The notes under the pieces are model-generated. The model searched no databases. It worked only from the letters and a program-made list of their open reading frames with translations, and had not been told where the DNA came from. A DNA stretch of 61,321 nt from a virus. A program made the translations under genes and the position numbers. The stretch covers positions 1 to 61,321 of IMG/VR virus record IMGVR_UViG_3300032134_000002, one strand, 5' to 3'. Of this stretch, positions 1-7,206 are shown one piece after another (positions within the stretch are counted from its first letter, which is position 1; each line of letters begins with the position of its first letter).

Positions 1-50
1 GCGCATCTCCTAAAGGCAACGCCGAACACGGTTAAGCCAAAAGGAATAGC

Positions 51-127
51 GGAGCGGTAGTTCAGCTGGTTAGAATACCGGCCTGTCACGCCGGGGGTCG
101 CGGGTTCAAATCCCGTCCGTTCCGCCA
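51..127 (+). tRNA. tRNA-Asp (anticodon GTC)
   Basis: A 77-nt cloverleaf with acceptor stem GGAGCGG/CCGTTCC, D-loop AGCTGGTT, anticodon GTC at 85-87, T-loop GGTTCAAATCC and an encoded CCA end. It is the integration target. The last 19 nt are the left copy of the att core, so after integration the 3' end comes from the phage and the tRNA stays intact and functional. Confidence 0.97.
109..127 (+). other. attL core (left 19-bp direct repeat)
   Basis: AATCCCGTCCGTTCCGCCA covers the 3' half of the T arm, the acceptor 3' strand and CCA of tRNA-Asp. The same 19 bases occur at 61195-61213; the base just before differs (A versus G), which fixes the left limit of identity. Integration at a tRNA 3' end by a tyrosine recombinase is the usual arrangement. 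Confidence 0.95.
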
Positions 128-188
128 CTAATTTTTCTCCATAGATATCAGTGGTTTATAGCTGGTAAGAGGGCCAAAGACGCAATTT

Positions 189-198
189 CGGACGCACT
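189..198 (+). other. Candidate integrase arm-type site (left)
   Basis: CGGACGCACT in the tRNA-int gap recurs next to the right end at 61042-61051 and, with one change (CGGACGCAGT), at 61054-61063. Short direct repeats flanking both sides of the core are typical of arm-type binding sites of lambda-type integrases. This is inferred from position and repetition only. Confidence 0.5.
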
Positions 199-238
199 GA
201 AACGTAAGAAAATGCAGGCCTATATCTAAGGAGAGCAC

Positions 239-1435
239 ATGGCTACATGCACTACCATCAAAGATAAAGCGACCGGGAAAGTAATTTCCTACCGTTTTCA
301 AATCCGCAGGAAGGGCTATCGGCCCGTCAGCAAGAAATTCGATACCAAAGCTAAAGGCCAACGCTGGGCCAAAAAGACTGAGTCCGATATGGATTCAGGC
401 AACTGGCAAGGCACAGCGCACAGCGCGCGCTGGACATTGGGCGCTGTCATAGGTGCTTACCTAAAAGAAGTCCACCCTATCAAGCCGTTTGGCAAAACCA
501 AAAAGAACGCTTTACTGCGCATCCAAAAATTACCTATAGCTGATGTGCGTATTTCAGACCTTACTGGCCAGCACTTCTTTGAGTTCGCGAAGCACCGTCG
601 TTTGACCGTGAAAGGTAAATCTGTGACTGACGACATTGGCTACATGAGCAAAGCGCTGGTGTTCGGCCGCGCAATTAAACTGATCCCCAATGCCGACAGA
701 GCTCTTAAAGATGTGCGCCCAGTTCTAGGCGATTACGATTTAATCGCAGCAAGTGAGGAACGTGACCGAAGGCTAGTGCCAGGCGAATTCGAGGCTCTGA
801 TGTCTGTCCCCCACACAAATTACAATGGCGCGACACGAAATGACAAGCACAAAACTCGGTTGCGCATGAAGTACATCATCCCAATCGCTTTAGAAACCAC
901 GATGCGTGAAGCAGAGATTGCACGCATGATGTTATCGGATGCAGATTTGGGTGCGGGAGAGCTGATGATCTATAAGCGTAAGCACCCTACAAAAAAAGAC
1001 ACTAACGATCAGCGTATCCCATTAACGGAAGAGGCGGTTAAGGTATTGCGAGAGTATCTGGCCTTGGGCATCCACACTGTGGGCAAACCCATATTCTGGC
1101 CAGTGAGCGCAAGTAACATATCTGATATGTTCGCGACGATGTGTAAAGTGTGTGGGATCAATGAAGCAGGCAGTAGCACACGGTCTAACTACGACAACTT
1201 GGTGTTCCATGACCTAAGACATGAGGCGATTACGCGGTTGTTTGCAGAAGGGTATAGAGCGGAGGAGGTGATGTTGTTCTCAGGGCACACCGACATGAAG
1301 TCGTTGTTGCGCTATGTGAACCTCACGCCGGCCGATGTCCTACGCGCCAAAGAGATACGACGCGTGATCATGGAACATCGACTTGACGAGGTTCAGTTTA
1401 ACTCTGCAATCTCAGCAGCGGACGCTGTGCATTGA
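239..1435 (+). CDS. int: Tyrosine recombinase integrase
   Basis: This 398-residue site-specific recombinase catalyses integration and excision between attP and the tRNA-Asp attB. The C-terminal catalytic domain shows the tyrosine recombinase set: Arg223 in TTMREAEI, the box II motif HDLRH (His324, Arg327), His350 in FSGHTD and the nucleophile Tyr359 in LLRYVN. The N-terminal 60 or so residues resemble the arm-binding domain and about 65-165 the SAM-like core-binding domain. The ATG start has a strong AAGGAGAG Shine-Dalgarno 4 nt upstream. It is the only rightward gene of the left arm. It carries none of the prophage operators upstream, and its 3' end overlaps the convergent excisionase-like gene by 43 nt, so the two transcripts are antisense to each other. 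Confidence 0.96.
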   Translation: MATCTTIKDKATGKVISYRFQIRRKGYRPVSKKFDTKAKGQRWAKKTESDMDSGNWQGTAHSARWTLGAVIGAYLKEVHPIKPFGKTKKNALLRIQKLPIADVRISDLTGQHFFEFAKHRRLTVKGKSVTDDIGYMSKALVFGRAIKLIPNADRALKDVRPVLGDYDLIAASEERDRRLVPGEFEALMSVPHTNYNGATRNDKHKTRLRMKYIIPIALETTMREAEIARMMLSDADLGAGELMIYKRKHPTKKDTNDQRIPLTEEAVKVLREYLALGIHTVGKPIFWPVSASNISDMFATMCKVCGINEAGSSTRSNYDNLVFHDLRHEAITRLFAEGYRAEEVMLFSGHTDMKSLLRYVNLTPADVLRAKEIRRVIMEHRLDEVQFNSAISAADAVH

Positions 1436-1635
1436 GCGTCGACGTATGCCGCTAGGTCCGACAGGCGAACCATACGCTTTTTGCCTAGCGTGAACGTGGG
1501 CACTTCAAAACGCCCACTGTAAATGCTCTGCTGTAACGTGCGTTTAGGGATCTGTAATAGTTCACTAACTTCGTCCAGGCCAATGAACGGCTTCTTGAAC
1601 ATCGTTGTCAGATCAGTGAGTAGGGTCTGTTTCAT
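1393..1635 (-). CDS. Excisionase-like helix-turn-helix protein
   Basis: About 80 residues. The central segment GLDEVSELLQIPKRTLQQSI followed by a short wing (TLGKKRMVRLSDLAAYV) has the layout of the MerR/AlpA/excisionase winged HTH family (HTH_17 type). Location beside and convergent with int, and co-transcription with the DUF3310 gene from an operator-controlled promoter, make an excisionase the best guess. Such proteins bend attachment DNA to favour excision. The start is uncertain: ATG at 1635 overlaps the upstream gene by 23 nt, and no strong Shine-Dalgarno is seen. An alternative role as a small transcriptional activator cannot be excluded. Confidence 0.6.
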   Translation of the reverse strand: MKQTLLTDLTTMFKKPFIGLDEVSELLQIPKRTLQQSIYSGRFEVPTFTLGKKRMVRLSDLAAYVDAQCTASAAEIAELN

Positions 1636-1831
1636 AGGATTCAACCAATTTGTTGACATACCATTGTGCCTTCTTGACATCTTCATGGCTGTCCCACTTC
1701 TCTCTCCATAGGTATTTAATTGCGGTCGCTCTGCAATGGGCTCGGAATCCTTCCGGCCCTAACGCAGCTCGTATGGCGTCAATACATTCAATCCCAGTAT
1801 CCGATTGATAATGCTCTGGCTTGTCTACCAT
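1613..1831 (-). CDS. DUF3310 family protein
   Basis: A 72-residue protein with the DUF3310 signature: HYQ near the N-terminus, GIECIDAIRA, then AIKYLWR and KKAQWYVNKLVE. DUF3310 proteins are common in phages, often called nucleotide-kinase-like, but have no firmly established activity. ATG 1831 was preferred over the in-frame ATG 1843, because the predicted transcript start falls near 1838 and AAGAAG lies just upstream of 1831. It is the first gene of an operon with the excisionase-like gene, under the operator at 1847. Confidence 0.7.
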   Translation of the reverse strand: MVDKPEHYQSDTGIECIDAIRAALGPEGFRAHCRATAIKYLWREKWDSHEDVKKAQWYVNKLVESYETDPTH

Positions 1832-1846
1832 GTCTTCTTTCATATT

Positions 1847-1861
1847 ATTAGCTCTGCTTAT
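1847..1861 (-). promoter_or_regulatory. Operator within promoter of the DUF3310/excisionase unit
   Basis: ATTAGCTCTGCTTAT is a 6+3+6 palindromic operator. On the minus strand it sits in the spacer of a promoter: -35 TTGCGT (1868-1873), 17-bp spacer, -10 TAATAA (1845-1850). A bound repressor would cover the -10 box. Confidence 0.8.
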
Positions 1862-1880
1862 ATGGGTACGCAAAAAAAAG

Positions 1881-2117
1881 CTATTCGGATGGTGGGCCAG
1901 TGTGCCGATTGTCTTGGTAGTCGCAGCCGAATGACATCGTGTACGAGCCGAACCATTGTGCAAACCGCCAGTAGAATTTTGGCGTTTGATCAGGACAGCA
2001 ATCTGTGAAAACGATCCACCAAAAATAGGGCTCGCGCATCCACGCCATCATCTTCATCCGCACCGATGACGATCGATCGTGTATTGTTTGTTGTGAATGT
2101 AGGTATAGCTGTTGCAT
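1881..2117 (-). CDS. Hypothetical aromatic-rich small protein
   Basis: A 78-residue protein just downstream of the repressor gene (11-nt gap), presumably in the same transcript. AAGGGG lies 7 nt before the ATG, which supports a real start. The middle is unusually rich in Trp, Phe and Tyr (for example PYFWWIVF and KFYWRFAQWF), with two adjacent cysteines. No membrane-length hydrophobic run or known motif is evident. An in-frame ATG about 20 codons in gives a shorter alternative product. Position suggests a role in lysogeny or an accessory function of the lysogen, but nothing in the sequence proves it. Confidence 0.55.
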   Translation of the reverse strand: MQQLYLHSQQTIHDRSSSVRMKMMAWMREPYFWWIVFTDCCPDQTPKFYWRFAQWFGSYTMSFGCDYQDNRHTGPPSE

Positions 2118-2128
2118 ATACTTACCCC

Positions 2129-2833
2129 TTAAAATTGAACGCCTTTGACCACACCCATCACGGTGATCTCCGGGTCGTTTAATAAAACTACTGTAGAAAT
2201 ACCTACTTGCGTGGGGTGATGGGTGCTAACCTCATCCCCATTGATACTGTTAATTACACGGACAATACATGGCCCTTTTCCATAACGGATAAGTACCTGA
2301 TTGCCGACCTCCCAACTAGTGAGAGGGTCGATGATTGCGTACTCGCCATTGTTGTAGCGAGGTGCGTATTCATCAGTATCAATCTCGACCGCAAAGGCCT
2401 CTGAGATTGTGTGCGTCATAATTTTTGTTACCTTTCCTGATACAGGTTTCCCCGATAGGGTGAAAGAAACTGGAATTTCAACACTCGTTGTAGGGCTTAC
2501 GGCATGGAGCATACTATACTCACCAAGGCCCTTTACCAAAACAGGAAGTTCGCAACGTAACATAGATGCTACGCCCAGTACCATCAATGGATTGACGGAT
2601 ACTGCGCCCCGTAACATCTGACTGAACATGGGTTGAGTTACCCCCAGTCGAGTCGCTGCTTGTTGCTGCGTTAAGTCCATTCCAGACTTATTGTTATGTG
2701 CTTTCCATGCATTCGTGATACGCCGTGACATTTCTAGTGAGTCACGGGATATGCTCCGCTTGGGAGGGGTTATTGCACCGGTTGCGGATAGGCTAGGCCT
2801 AATTGCCGCCTTTATTTTTTTGGTTACAGTCAT
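2129..2833 (-). CDS. CI-like repressor with HTH and degenerate S24-like domain
   Basis: This 234-residue protein is the likely lysogeny repressor. Residues about 54-76 (LTQQQAATRLGVTQ then MFSQMLRG) form a Cro/CI-type HTH. Residues about 146-233 follow the LexA/CI S24 pattern: an FAVEID strand, GEYAIIDP, GNQVLIRYG and a terminal VMGVVKG. Where S24 peptidases have the nucleophile in a D-S-M motif, this protein reads DTDEYAP, and no Ala-Gly or Cys-Gly hinge is evident, so RecA-stimulated self-cleavage seems unlikely. ATG has AAGGA 6 nt upstream. The gene overlaps the 3' end of the VRR-NUC gene, and two palindromic operators lie inside that gene, pointing to autoregulation. It is the best candidate to bind the dispersed ATWAGC-N3-GCTWAT sites. 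Confidence 0.85.
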   Translation of the reverse strand: MTVTKKIKAAIRPSLSATGAITPPKRSISRDSLEMSRRITNAWKAHNNKSGMDLTQQQAATRLGVTQPMFSQMLRGAVSVNPLMVLGVASMLRCELPVLVKGLGEYSMLHAVSPTTSVEIPVSFTLSGKPVSGKVTKIMTHTISEAFAVEIDTDEYAPRYNNGEYAIIDPLTSWEVGNQVLIRYGKGPCIVRVINSINGDEVSTHHPTQVGISTVVLLNDPEITVMGVVKGVQF

Positions 2834-3233
2834 CTGGTTCCTTCTCCATACAGATTTGCGTGAGCCAGTTTGCTATCTCTCTTGCGGAGATTAACGCTGG
2901 CAGTTCTTTGAGGCCGTATCCTTGCAGCCATTGATCCTTCTCAGTGAGAAGTATCCCCCCTTCTGGGCACCCTATAATACAAGCACAGCTTATTGAATGT
3001 CCAGACATTTTTATTAGCCATGCTAATTGTTGTGCAGAGAGGTTTGGTTTTATAAGTGTTGTGTCACGTTTTGGTAGTGCCTTGATCCACTTATACTCCA
3101 CCCAGATGTTGCCTGAAGGCCCTGCGTACCAGCAGTCGGGCACACCACCTGCGTAGTTATCGTGGATTTTCCATTTGTGCATGTCTGCGGGTAAATGGCG
3201 GTGGACGGAGCGGATGTATCCATGCTCGTTCAA
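2799..3233 (-). CDS. VRR-NUC type nuclease
   Basis: A 144-residue PD-(D/E)XK nuclease of the VRR-NUC type found in many phages, thought to act on branched or recombination DNA. The catalytic core is visible as GGVPD (Asp), then WVEYK (Glu and Lys) about 13 residues later, with a downstream LSAQQLAWL helix containing a conserved Gln. The only possible start in the open frame is a TTG at 3233, because a TGA lies just upstream in frame and the next ATG would remove 17 residues of conserved-looking sequence. No good Shine-Dalgarno is visible. The 3' end overlaps the repressor gene by 35 nt and the gene hosts two operators. Confidence 0.8.
   Translation of the reverse strand: MNEHGYIRSVHRHLPADMHKWKIHDNYAGGVPDCWYAGPSGNIWVEYKWIKALPKRDTTLIKPNLSAQQLAWLIKMSGHSISCACIIGCPEGGILLTEKDQWLQGYGLKELPALISAREIANWLTQICMEKEPDDCNQKNKGGN
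2979..2993 (-). promoter_or_regulatory. Operator in putative repressor promoter
   Basis: ACAAGCACAGCTTAT matches the operator consensus at all but one half-site position. On the minus strand it falls between -35 TGGACA (2998-3003) and -10 TATTAT (2974-2979), an 18-bp spacer, about 140 bp upstream of the repressor start. It lies inside the coding region of the VRR-NUC gene. Confidence 0.65.
3013..3027 (-). promoter_or_regulatory. Second operator upstream of repressor
   Basis: ATTAGCCATGCTAAT has fully complementary half-sites. Its centre is 34 bp from that of the operator at 2979, roughly three helical turns, so dimers bound to both could interact cooperatively on the same DNA face. It is also inside the VRR-NUC gene. 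Confidence 0.7.
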
Positions 3234-3270
3234 AAGGGTAGGGCCTCTTCACAAGGGCTCCATCCGCCAT

Positions 3271-3299
3271 AAAAAGGGCACCGCTTCCGTACAGCGCCC
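3271..3299 (-). terminator. Intrinsic terminator after the ssDNA-binding-type gene
   Basis: On the minus strand GGGC-GCT pairs with AGC and GCCC (with a small GGT bulge) and is followed by five T residues. It lies 13 nt after the stop of the gene at 3312-4034 and would end that unit before the VRR-NUC/repressor unit. Confidence 0.7.
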
Positions 3300-3311
3300 G
3301 TTGGTCAGTGG

Positions 3312-4034
3312 CTAGGCCGCTTTTTCTGCAACGTTACCTGACAGATGCGCGTAGGCCTCTTGTGCCTTCGTGTGTAGCTCTGGCGACGCCCAGCCCTTAC
3401 GAACGATCTGATAGTTGAGGTAGCTCTTGCCGTTCTTCTTGTTTTCTTCAAGAATGCCCGACACGCTCCATACGGCGGAGAACCGATCACCACCAGCAGC
3501 GGCAATTTGGTTGTTCCAACGGTTGGATACCTTAGCTTTGGTGCGAGGGAACTTCATAATCGCGCCGTTAGCCTTACCCGTTTCAAGATCAAGCACGAGC
3601 ACATAATGGCGTGGGCAATCATTGACATCGTAATTATCAATGTCTTCAAACTCCATGGACTTGATTGCGTCTTCAAGTGCTTCACGCGTTTCAAATTCCT
3701 TGGTGTTCGTCGGCATGTCGACAAATGGGTAGTTGGTGTTTTTGTTCCACGCCATCCAGAAATTGTCGTAGTACACATTGACAACGAGTGCTTCCTTCAT
3801 GATTTCGCGGGTTTGGTCGTTGAACATCATGCCAGGCTTAGCGCCTTCGATGAATTTCGCATTTGACTCATCCACTTCGTTGCTGATCTTCTGCAACAAT
3901 TTGATTTCAGGGATGTCATCGGTAGAAACCGTTACGTTTTCGTTGCCCAAGCCTGCGGCATTTGATACGTGGTCTGGAGTGTCATCAACTAGCATTAGGT
4001 TGTTGACTGGTTTTGTAACTTCTTTTTTAGCCAT
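3312..4034 (-). CDS. Putative phage ssDNA-binding protein
   Basis: A 240-residue soluble protein. The stretch IPEIKLLQKISNEVDES, then AKPGMMFN and a beta-rich middle with aromatic and basic residues, resembles the single-strand-binding/recombination accessory proteins that accompany T7-type replication modules. The assignment is tentative. GAGGAT lies 8 nt before the ATG. It is a single-gene unit: a strong operator-controlled promoter upstream (4098), a 60-nt leader, and an intrinsic terminator right after. A separate promoter suits a protein needed in high stoichiometric amounts. Confidence 0.55.
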   Translation of the reverse strand: MAKKEVTKPVNNLMLVDDTPDHVSNAAGLGNENVTVSTDDIPEIKLLQKISNEVDESNAKFIEGAKPGMMFNDQTREIMKEALVVNVYYDNFWMAWNKNTNYPFVDMPTNTKEFETREALEDAIKSMEFEDIDNYDVNDCPRHYVLVLDLETGKANGAIMKFPRTKAKVSNRWNNQIAAAGGDRFSAVWSVSGILEENKKNGKSYLNYQIVRKGWASPELHTKAQEAYAHLSGNVAEKAA

Positions 4035-4097
4035 GGGGAATATCCTCTATTTTTGGCACATTGGACGCTGGGCCCCTAATGGGGTAGCGATTAAATT

Positions 4098-4112
4098 ATA
4101 AGCTGTGCTTAT
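4098..4112 (-). promoter_or_regulatory. Operator/promoter of the ssDNA-binding-type gene
   Basis: ATAAGCTGTGCTTAT on the plus strand. On the minus strand it overlaps the -10 TATAAT, with TATACA 17 bp upstream as -35. A degenerate second half-site (AAGCACAGC) lies at 4125-4133. Confidence 0.85.
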
Positions 4113-4139
4113 ATATATGTATACAAGCACAGCCGCTTT

Positions 4140-4514
4140 TTATAGGGCACGTAGGTTTAGCTTACGGTCCTTATAAATTTCAACACCTGGAACTTCATGC
4201 CCCAAGTTTAGTAATTCACGAAATGCCGCCGCACTCATGCGCTTTTGCAAGAGGTAAAAGGCGTTTTCGTTTTTAATGTAGTCGTAGACAGCATCCCAGT
4301 CCTTCACAGTAGGGACATCTTGTTCAGAGATTGATACGTTGGCGCTTAAACCGCCGATGCGCTTGGCACCTTGTTCATCCATCTGCACGATGATCTGGCT
4401 AGACAGTTCTTTGAAGTCCTCTTTAAGGGCGTTGATCTTACGTTCATCACCTCGAATCACTTCACGTAGTTGGTGTGCCTGTTCAATCAGGTCACCTAGG
4501 TTGATTTTAGACAT
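4140..4514 (-). CDS. Conserved-type hypothetical coiled-coil protein
   Basis: A 124-residue protein. The first 60 residues are a heptad-like, charged helix (IEQAHQLREVIRGDERKINA onward), followed by a short beta segment and a compact helical C-terminus (AFYLLQKRMSAAAFRELLNL). The layout, a coiled coil plus a small domain next to a ssDNA-binding-type gene, recalls phage recombination accessory proteins, but no family can be named. GGAGAACG supports the start. It is the last gene of the long unit that begins with the primase-helicase. Confidence 0.6.
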   Translation of the reverse strand: MSKINLGDLIEQAHQLREVIRGDERKINALKEDFKELSSQIIVQMDEQGAKRIGGLSANVSISEQDVPTVKDWDAVYDYIKNENAFYLLQKRMSAAAFRELLNLGHEVPGVEIYKDRKLNLRAL

Positions 4515-4544
4515 TGTCGTTCTCCTTGGTTTATGTTTTGTTGA

Positions 4545-4865
4545 TTAGTCATCGTAATAATCAAAAGGCTCCATTAAAAATTCTTCTGTGTAAAAAGTAT
4601 CACCATCGTGATGTTCTTTAGTGGCGATGTAGCCAAACACGTTAAGGTGCATACCTGACGGGCCGTATACTATAAAGTTTAGTCGCCTTCCATCTTCTTG
4701 GACGATCTCTTCGTCACCGTCTGCTACTGACCAGATTTGCGACTCGACGTACCCGAGCTTTCTTAGCTCATGAGGGCTATGTGCGTAATCACCATCGTAA
4801 TCACCATTTTTAGACAGGCGTGACACCTCTTCAAACGGGAAGTCTGCTTCGTGAATTGTTGTCAT
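4545..4865 (-). CDS. Hypothetical acidic protein
   Basis: A 106-residue protein, rich in Asp and Glu, ending in MEPFDYYDD. No recognisable motif. Its ATG overlaps the stop of the upstream gene (ATGA), which implies translational coupling, and a GGAGG sits inside the end of that gene. It belongs to the leftward replication operon between the helicase and the coiled-coil protein. Confidence 0.6.
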   Translation of the reverse strand: MTTIHEADFPFEEVSRLSKNGDYDGDYAHSPHELRKLGYVESQIWSVADGDEEIVQEDGRRLNFIVYGPSGMHLNVFGYIATKEHHDGDTFYTEEFLMEPFDYYDD

Positions 4866-5092
4866 AAGTCCTCCTTAATTTCTTCGTAGCGCATATCAAC
4901 GTTGGTTTCGTTAAGTATTAACTCTATGATGTCGTCTGCTGCTTGGGCATCAACTAACAACAGATCCGTACTAGTAGAGCCGTTGTTAATGTCTTCAGCT
5001 GCGCTTAACTCAGCAGCCGTGCAGTCGTAACCATTGATGCCCGGCTGATACTCGGTCACCATATCCGGATTCCAAAACTTAAATGTTTTCAT
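4862..5092 (-). CDS. Hypothetical acidic protein
   Basis: A 76-residue protein with a strong AAGGAGG site before its ATG. It is acidic, with a predicted helix near the C-terminus (AQAADDIIELILNE), and has no cysteine cluster or membrane segment. It sits 9 nt after the SNF2-type helicase gene and is coupled to the next gene by ATGA. Function unknown. Confidence 0.6.
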   Translation of the reverse strand: MKTFKFWNPDMVTEYQPGINGYDCTAAELSAAEDINNGSTSTDLLLVDAQAADDIIELILNETNVDMRYEEIKEDL

Positions 5093-5101
5093 AAGTCCTC
5101 C

Positions 5102-6472
5102 TTATGCAGCTTTCGTGATCTGGTTGAATAGGGACAACAAGTCATTCATGTGCGCCATCTTCTCGCCCAGTCGTTCATACACTTTGGTTTCGTGTGTATC
5201 ACGCGCTGCAATCATAATTGTTTCTGTTTTCTGCTTCTGACCCGCGCGGTAGATACGGCGGTTCATCTGCTGGAAATGCTCGGCATTGTACGACGGGCTA
5301 CACCAGATGGTCGTTGTGCCCTTGGTCAATGTCAGTCCATGACCAGCGGCCTGTGGGTGACAGAAGATGACCTGCAATTTACCTGCCTGATAATCGCGAA
5401 CGATCTCAGTACGTTTCCCAACGGGCACTGTGCCGTCGATAAAGTCATAGTCGATCTTCATCTTATCGGCCAGCTTACATAGTGCCTCGCGCTCATGACG
5501 CCAGTTAAATGCCACGACACTGTGCTTGCGCGCAGCGACCAGCTCCATAACGAGGTCATAGCGTTGAGTGTGGAACACTTTACTGATACCTTCCTCGTTG
5601 TAGATGGCCCCTGTGCAAAGTTGCAGTAGCTTCTTTACCTTAGCGCCAGCATGAATTGCGTTGATCGTTTCACCGTCCTTGGTGTCGATCATCGAGTCCC
5701 ATGAAAAGTCCCGATATTGCTTCATCAACGCAGGGGGCAGGTCGATATACACAGTGTGTTCCGTGTTTTCGGGGACATCGATACAGTCCTCGAAACGGTA
5801 CCGTATAGAAATGTCTTTGAGCATCCCTGCAACCGCATCTTCAGCTCCTGGCTTATCCCGCCATTGAACCATTCGTGGGTCAGGACCGACCTGTTGCGGT
5901 GAGCACACTTGGCTTCTAAAACCCCAGAAGCTCTTGCCTAACCGTTCACCGTCATCAACCAGTTTTGCCGGGTGCCACATGTCCAAAATGGTATTGGCAT
6001 TGGGCGTACCTGACATGATGATGCGGTGTTCAAAATGCGACATGAGTGCAGCCACTGCTTTTGAGCGTTGGCTGCTGGGGTTTTTGAAGGCCGTGAATTC
6101 ATCGATGCAGATCCATGTGAACCCTTTGAGGGCGTCTGGGTTGTTGATCAACCACTTCACAGCATCGTGATTGGTAATGGTGATGTCCACGTCTTCGCTG
6201 AACATTTGAGCTCGGTTCTTAGCGTACGCAACCGCGTACTTGAGCTCTGGGTTAAAGTTGTCGATGTCATCGCCCCAACTGGGCTGGAGGATAGACAACG
6301 GCGCGATGACCAGCATCTTGCCGTCCTTCTTCTCAGTGTAGGCTTGGAGTACTGATCTCGTTTTCCCCGTGCCGGGGTCCGATGTCACGATGACGCGACT
6401 GTTATCGGCGATGAAATCAGCGGTGACTCGCTGGTGGTCATATAAATCCGGTGTGTCCTTAAAGAACTCCAT
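5102..6472 (-). CDS. SNF2-type DEAD/DEAH helicase
   Basis: A 456-residue superfamily 2 helicase. Walker A SDPGTGKT is at about 31-38, motif II IDEF (Asp124, Glu125), motif III SGTP near 148, and motif VI QMNRRIYRAGQKQ near 405-415, the last typical of SNF2 enzymes. Such compact SNF2 ATPases are widespread in phage replication modules and are thought to remodel protein-DNA complexes or forks. ATG 6472 was chosen because GGAGGA lies 5 nt upstream; an in-frame start farther out would overlap the membrane protein gene. It is part of the polycistronic unit driven from the promoter near 10836. Confidence 0.92.
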   Translation of the reverse strand: MEFFKDTPDLYDHQRVTADFIADNSRVIVTSDPGTGKTRSVLQAYTEKKDGKMLVIAPLSILQPSWGDDIDNFNPELKYAVAYAKNRAQMFSEDVDITITNHDAVKWLINNPDALKGFTWICIDEFTAFKNPSSQRSKAVAALMSHFEHRIIMSGTPNANTILDMWHPAKLVDDGERLGKSFWGFRSQVCSPQQVGPDPRMVQWRDKPGAEDAVAGMLKDISIRYRFEDCIDVPENTEHTVYIDLPPALMKQYRDFSWDSMIDTKDGETINAIHAGAKVKKLLQLCTGAIYNEEGISKVFHTQRYDLVMELVAARKHSVVAFNWRHEREALCKLADKMKIDYDFIDGTVPVGKRTEIVRDYQAGKLQVIFCHPQAAGHGLTLTKGTTTIWCSPSYNAEHFQQMNRRIYRAGQKQKTETIMIAARDTHETKVYERLGEKMAHMNDLLSLFNQITKAA

Positions 6473-6480
6473 AGTTCCTC

Positions 6481-6786
6481 CTAGCGAGCAGCTACCCAAG
6501 CCAAACTTGGGCGACGCAACTTTATGTTGTTAATTGCGAAAGGGACCCAACGGCATGTGAGCTTTTCGTAGCCCACGAGCTTCTTAGCAATGATTAGAAC
6601 AACACTGATGAATAAACCACCAATGATGCCCGCCATCATGCCGCTGTAAGTCCCAGCGAATATATACATGAGTCCAATAGTGGCCACGATGTCGATGAGG
6701 ACGTCGTAGCCGAGGACCCGTTTAAAGCCGACCTTATACAGCAGGAATATAATTCCCAGTGCGGTCAGCAAACCGGCGCTTAACAT
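6481..6786 (-). CDS. Small membrane protein
   Basis: A 101-residue protein with two or three hydrophobic segments (residues about 4-18, 28-46 and 48-66) and a basic C-terminal tail. GGGAGG precedes the ATG. It follows another small membrane-protein gene that it overlaps by 53 nt. No homology recognised. Small phage membrane proteins in early operons often serve in superinfection exclusion or host takeover, which is inference only. Confidence 0.65.
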   Translation of the reverse strand: MLSAGLLTALGIIFLLYKVGFKRVLGYDVLIDIVATIGLMYIFAGTYSGMMAGIIGGLFISVVLIIAKKLVGYEKLTCRWVPFAINNIKLRRPSLAWVAAR

Positions 6787-6892
6787 CTTGATACCTCCCG
6801 ATTAAATATTGGACACAGTCCATGGCTAGCGTGAAAATATCGTAGGCATACGCTGCCCAGATAAGCATATTAATTAGTGCGGTTCTCAACAT
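6734..6892 (-). CDS. Small membrane-associated protein
   Basis: A 52-residue protein starting MLRTALINMLIWAAYAYDIF, with one hydrophobic helix and a basic C-terminal half. The GGGAGG site 9 nt upstream supports ATG 6892 over a longer start. It overlaps both neighbours and probably depends on coupled translation. Function unknown. Confidence 0.55.
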   Translation of the reverse strand: MLRTALINMLIWAAYAYDIFTLAMDCVQYLIGRYQDVKRRFADRTGNYIPAV

Positions 6893-7076
6893 GATTGGAG
6901 ACCTCCCATACAAGTTTGACGAGTAGCGCAGCAATCATCAGCACCATAACGATGGTGGCGACGTAGCTTAATGCGCTGGTGAGTAGTGACAATGCCACTG
7001 CGAGCGTTGCACCAATCGCCGTATACTTGAGGTAACGATCCTTGGACAATGCTCGAAAAATTGAAAAGGTCTTCAT
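6870..7076 (-). CDS. Small two-helix membrane protein
   Basis: A 68-residue protein with hydrophobic segments at about 17-33 and 36-56, a basic N-terminus, and a polar tail. GGAGG is 6 nt before ATG 7076, which rules out the longer frame. It overlaps the next small gene by 23 nt. It is the second of four consecutive mini membrane-protein genes (7207, 6870, 6734, 6481). The 130 bp upstream of it hold no gene. Confidence 0.6.
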   Translation of the reverse strand: MKTFSIFRALSKDRYLKYTAIGATLAVALSLLTSALSYVATIVMVLMIAALLVKLVWEVSNHVENRTN

Positions 7077-7206
7077 AGAGCCTCCATGTAAGTGAGAGTG
7101 AGTTAAAGAGTGCGGGGTCACCGAGTAGATTTCACACACTACAAAAGGAGTCTCGGCCCCCGCTGCGGGTGTTATTCGCCCCACCGCCCGCTGGGGTAAT
7201 TCTTTT

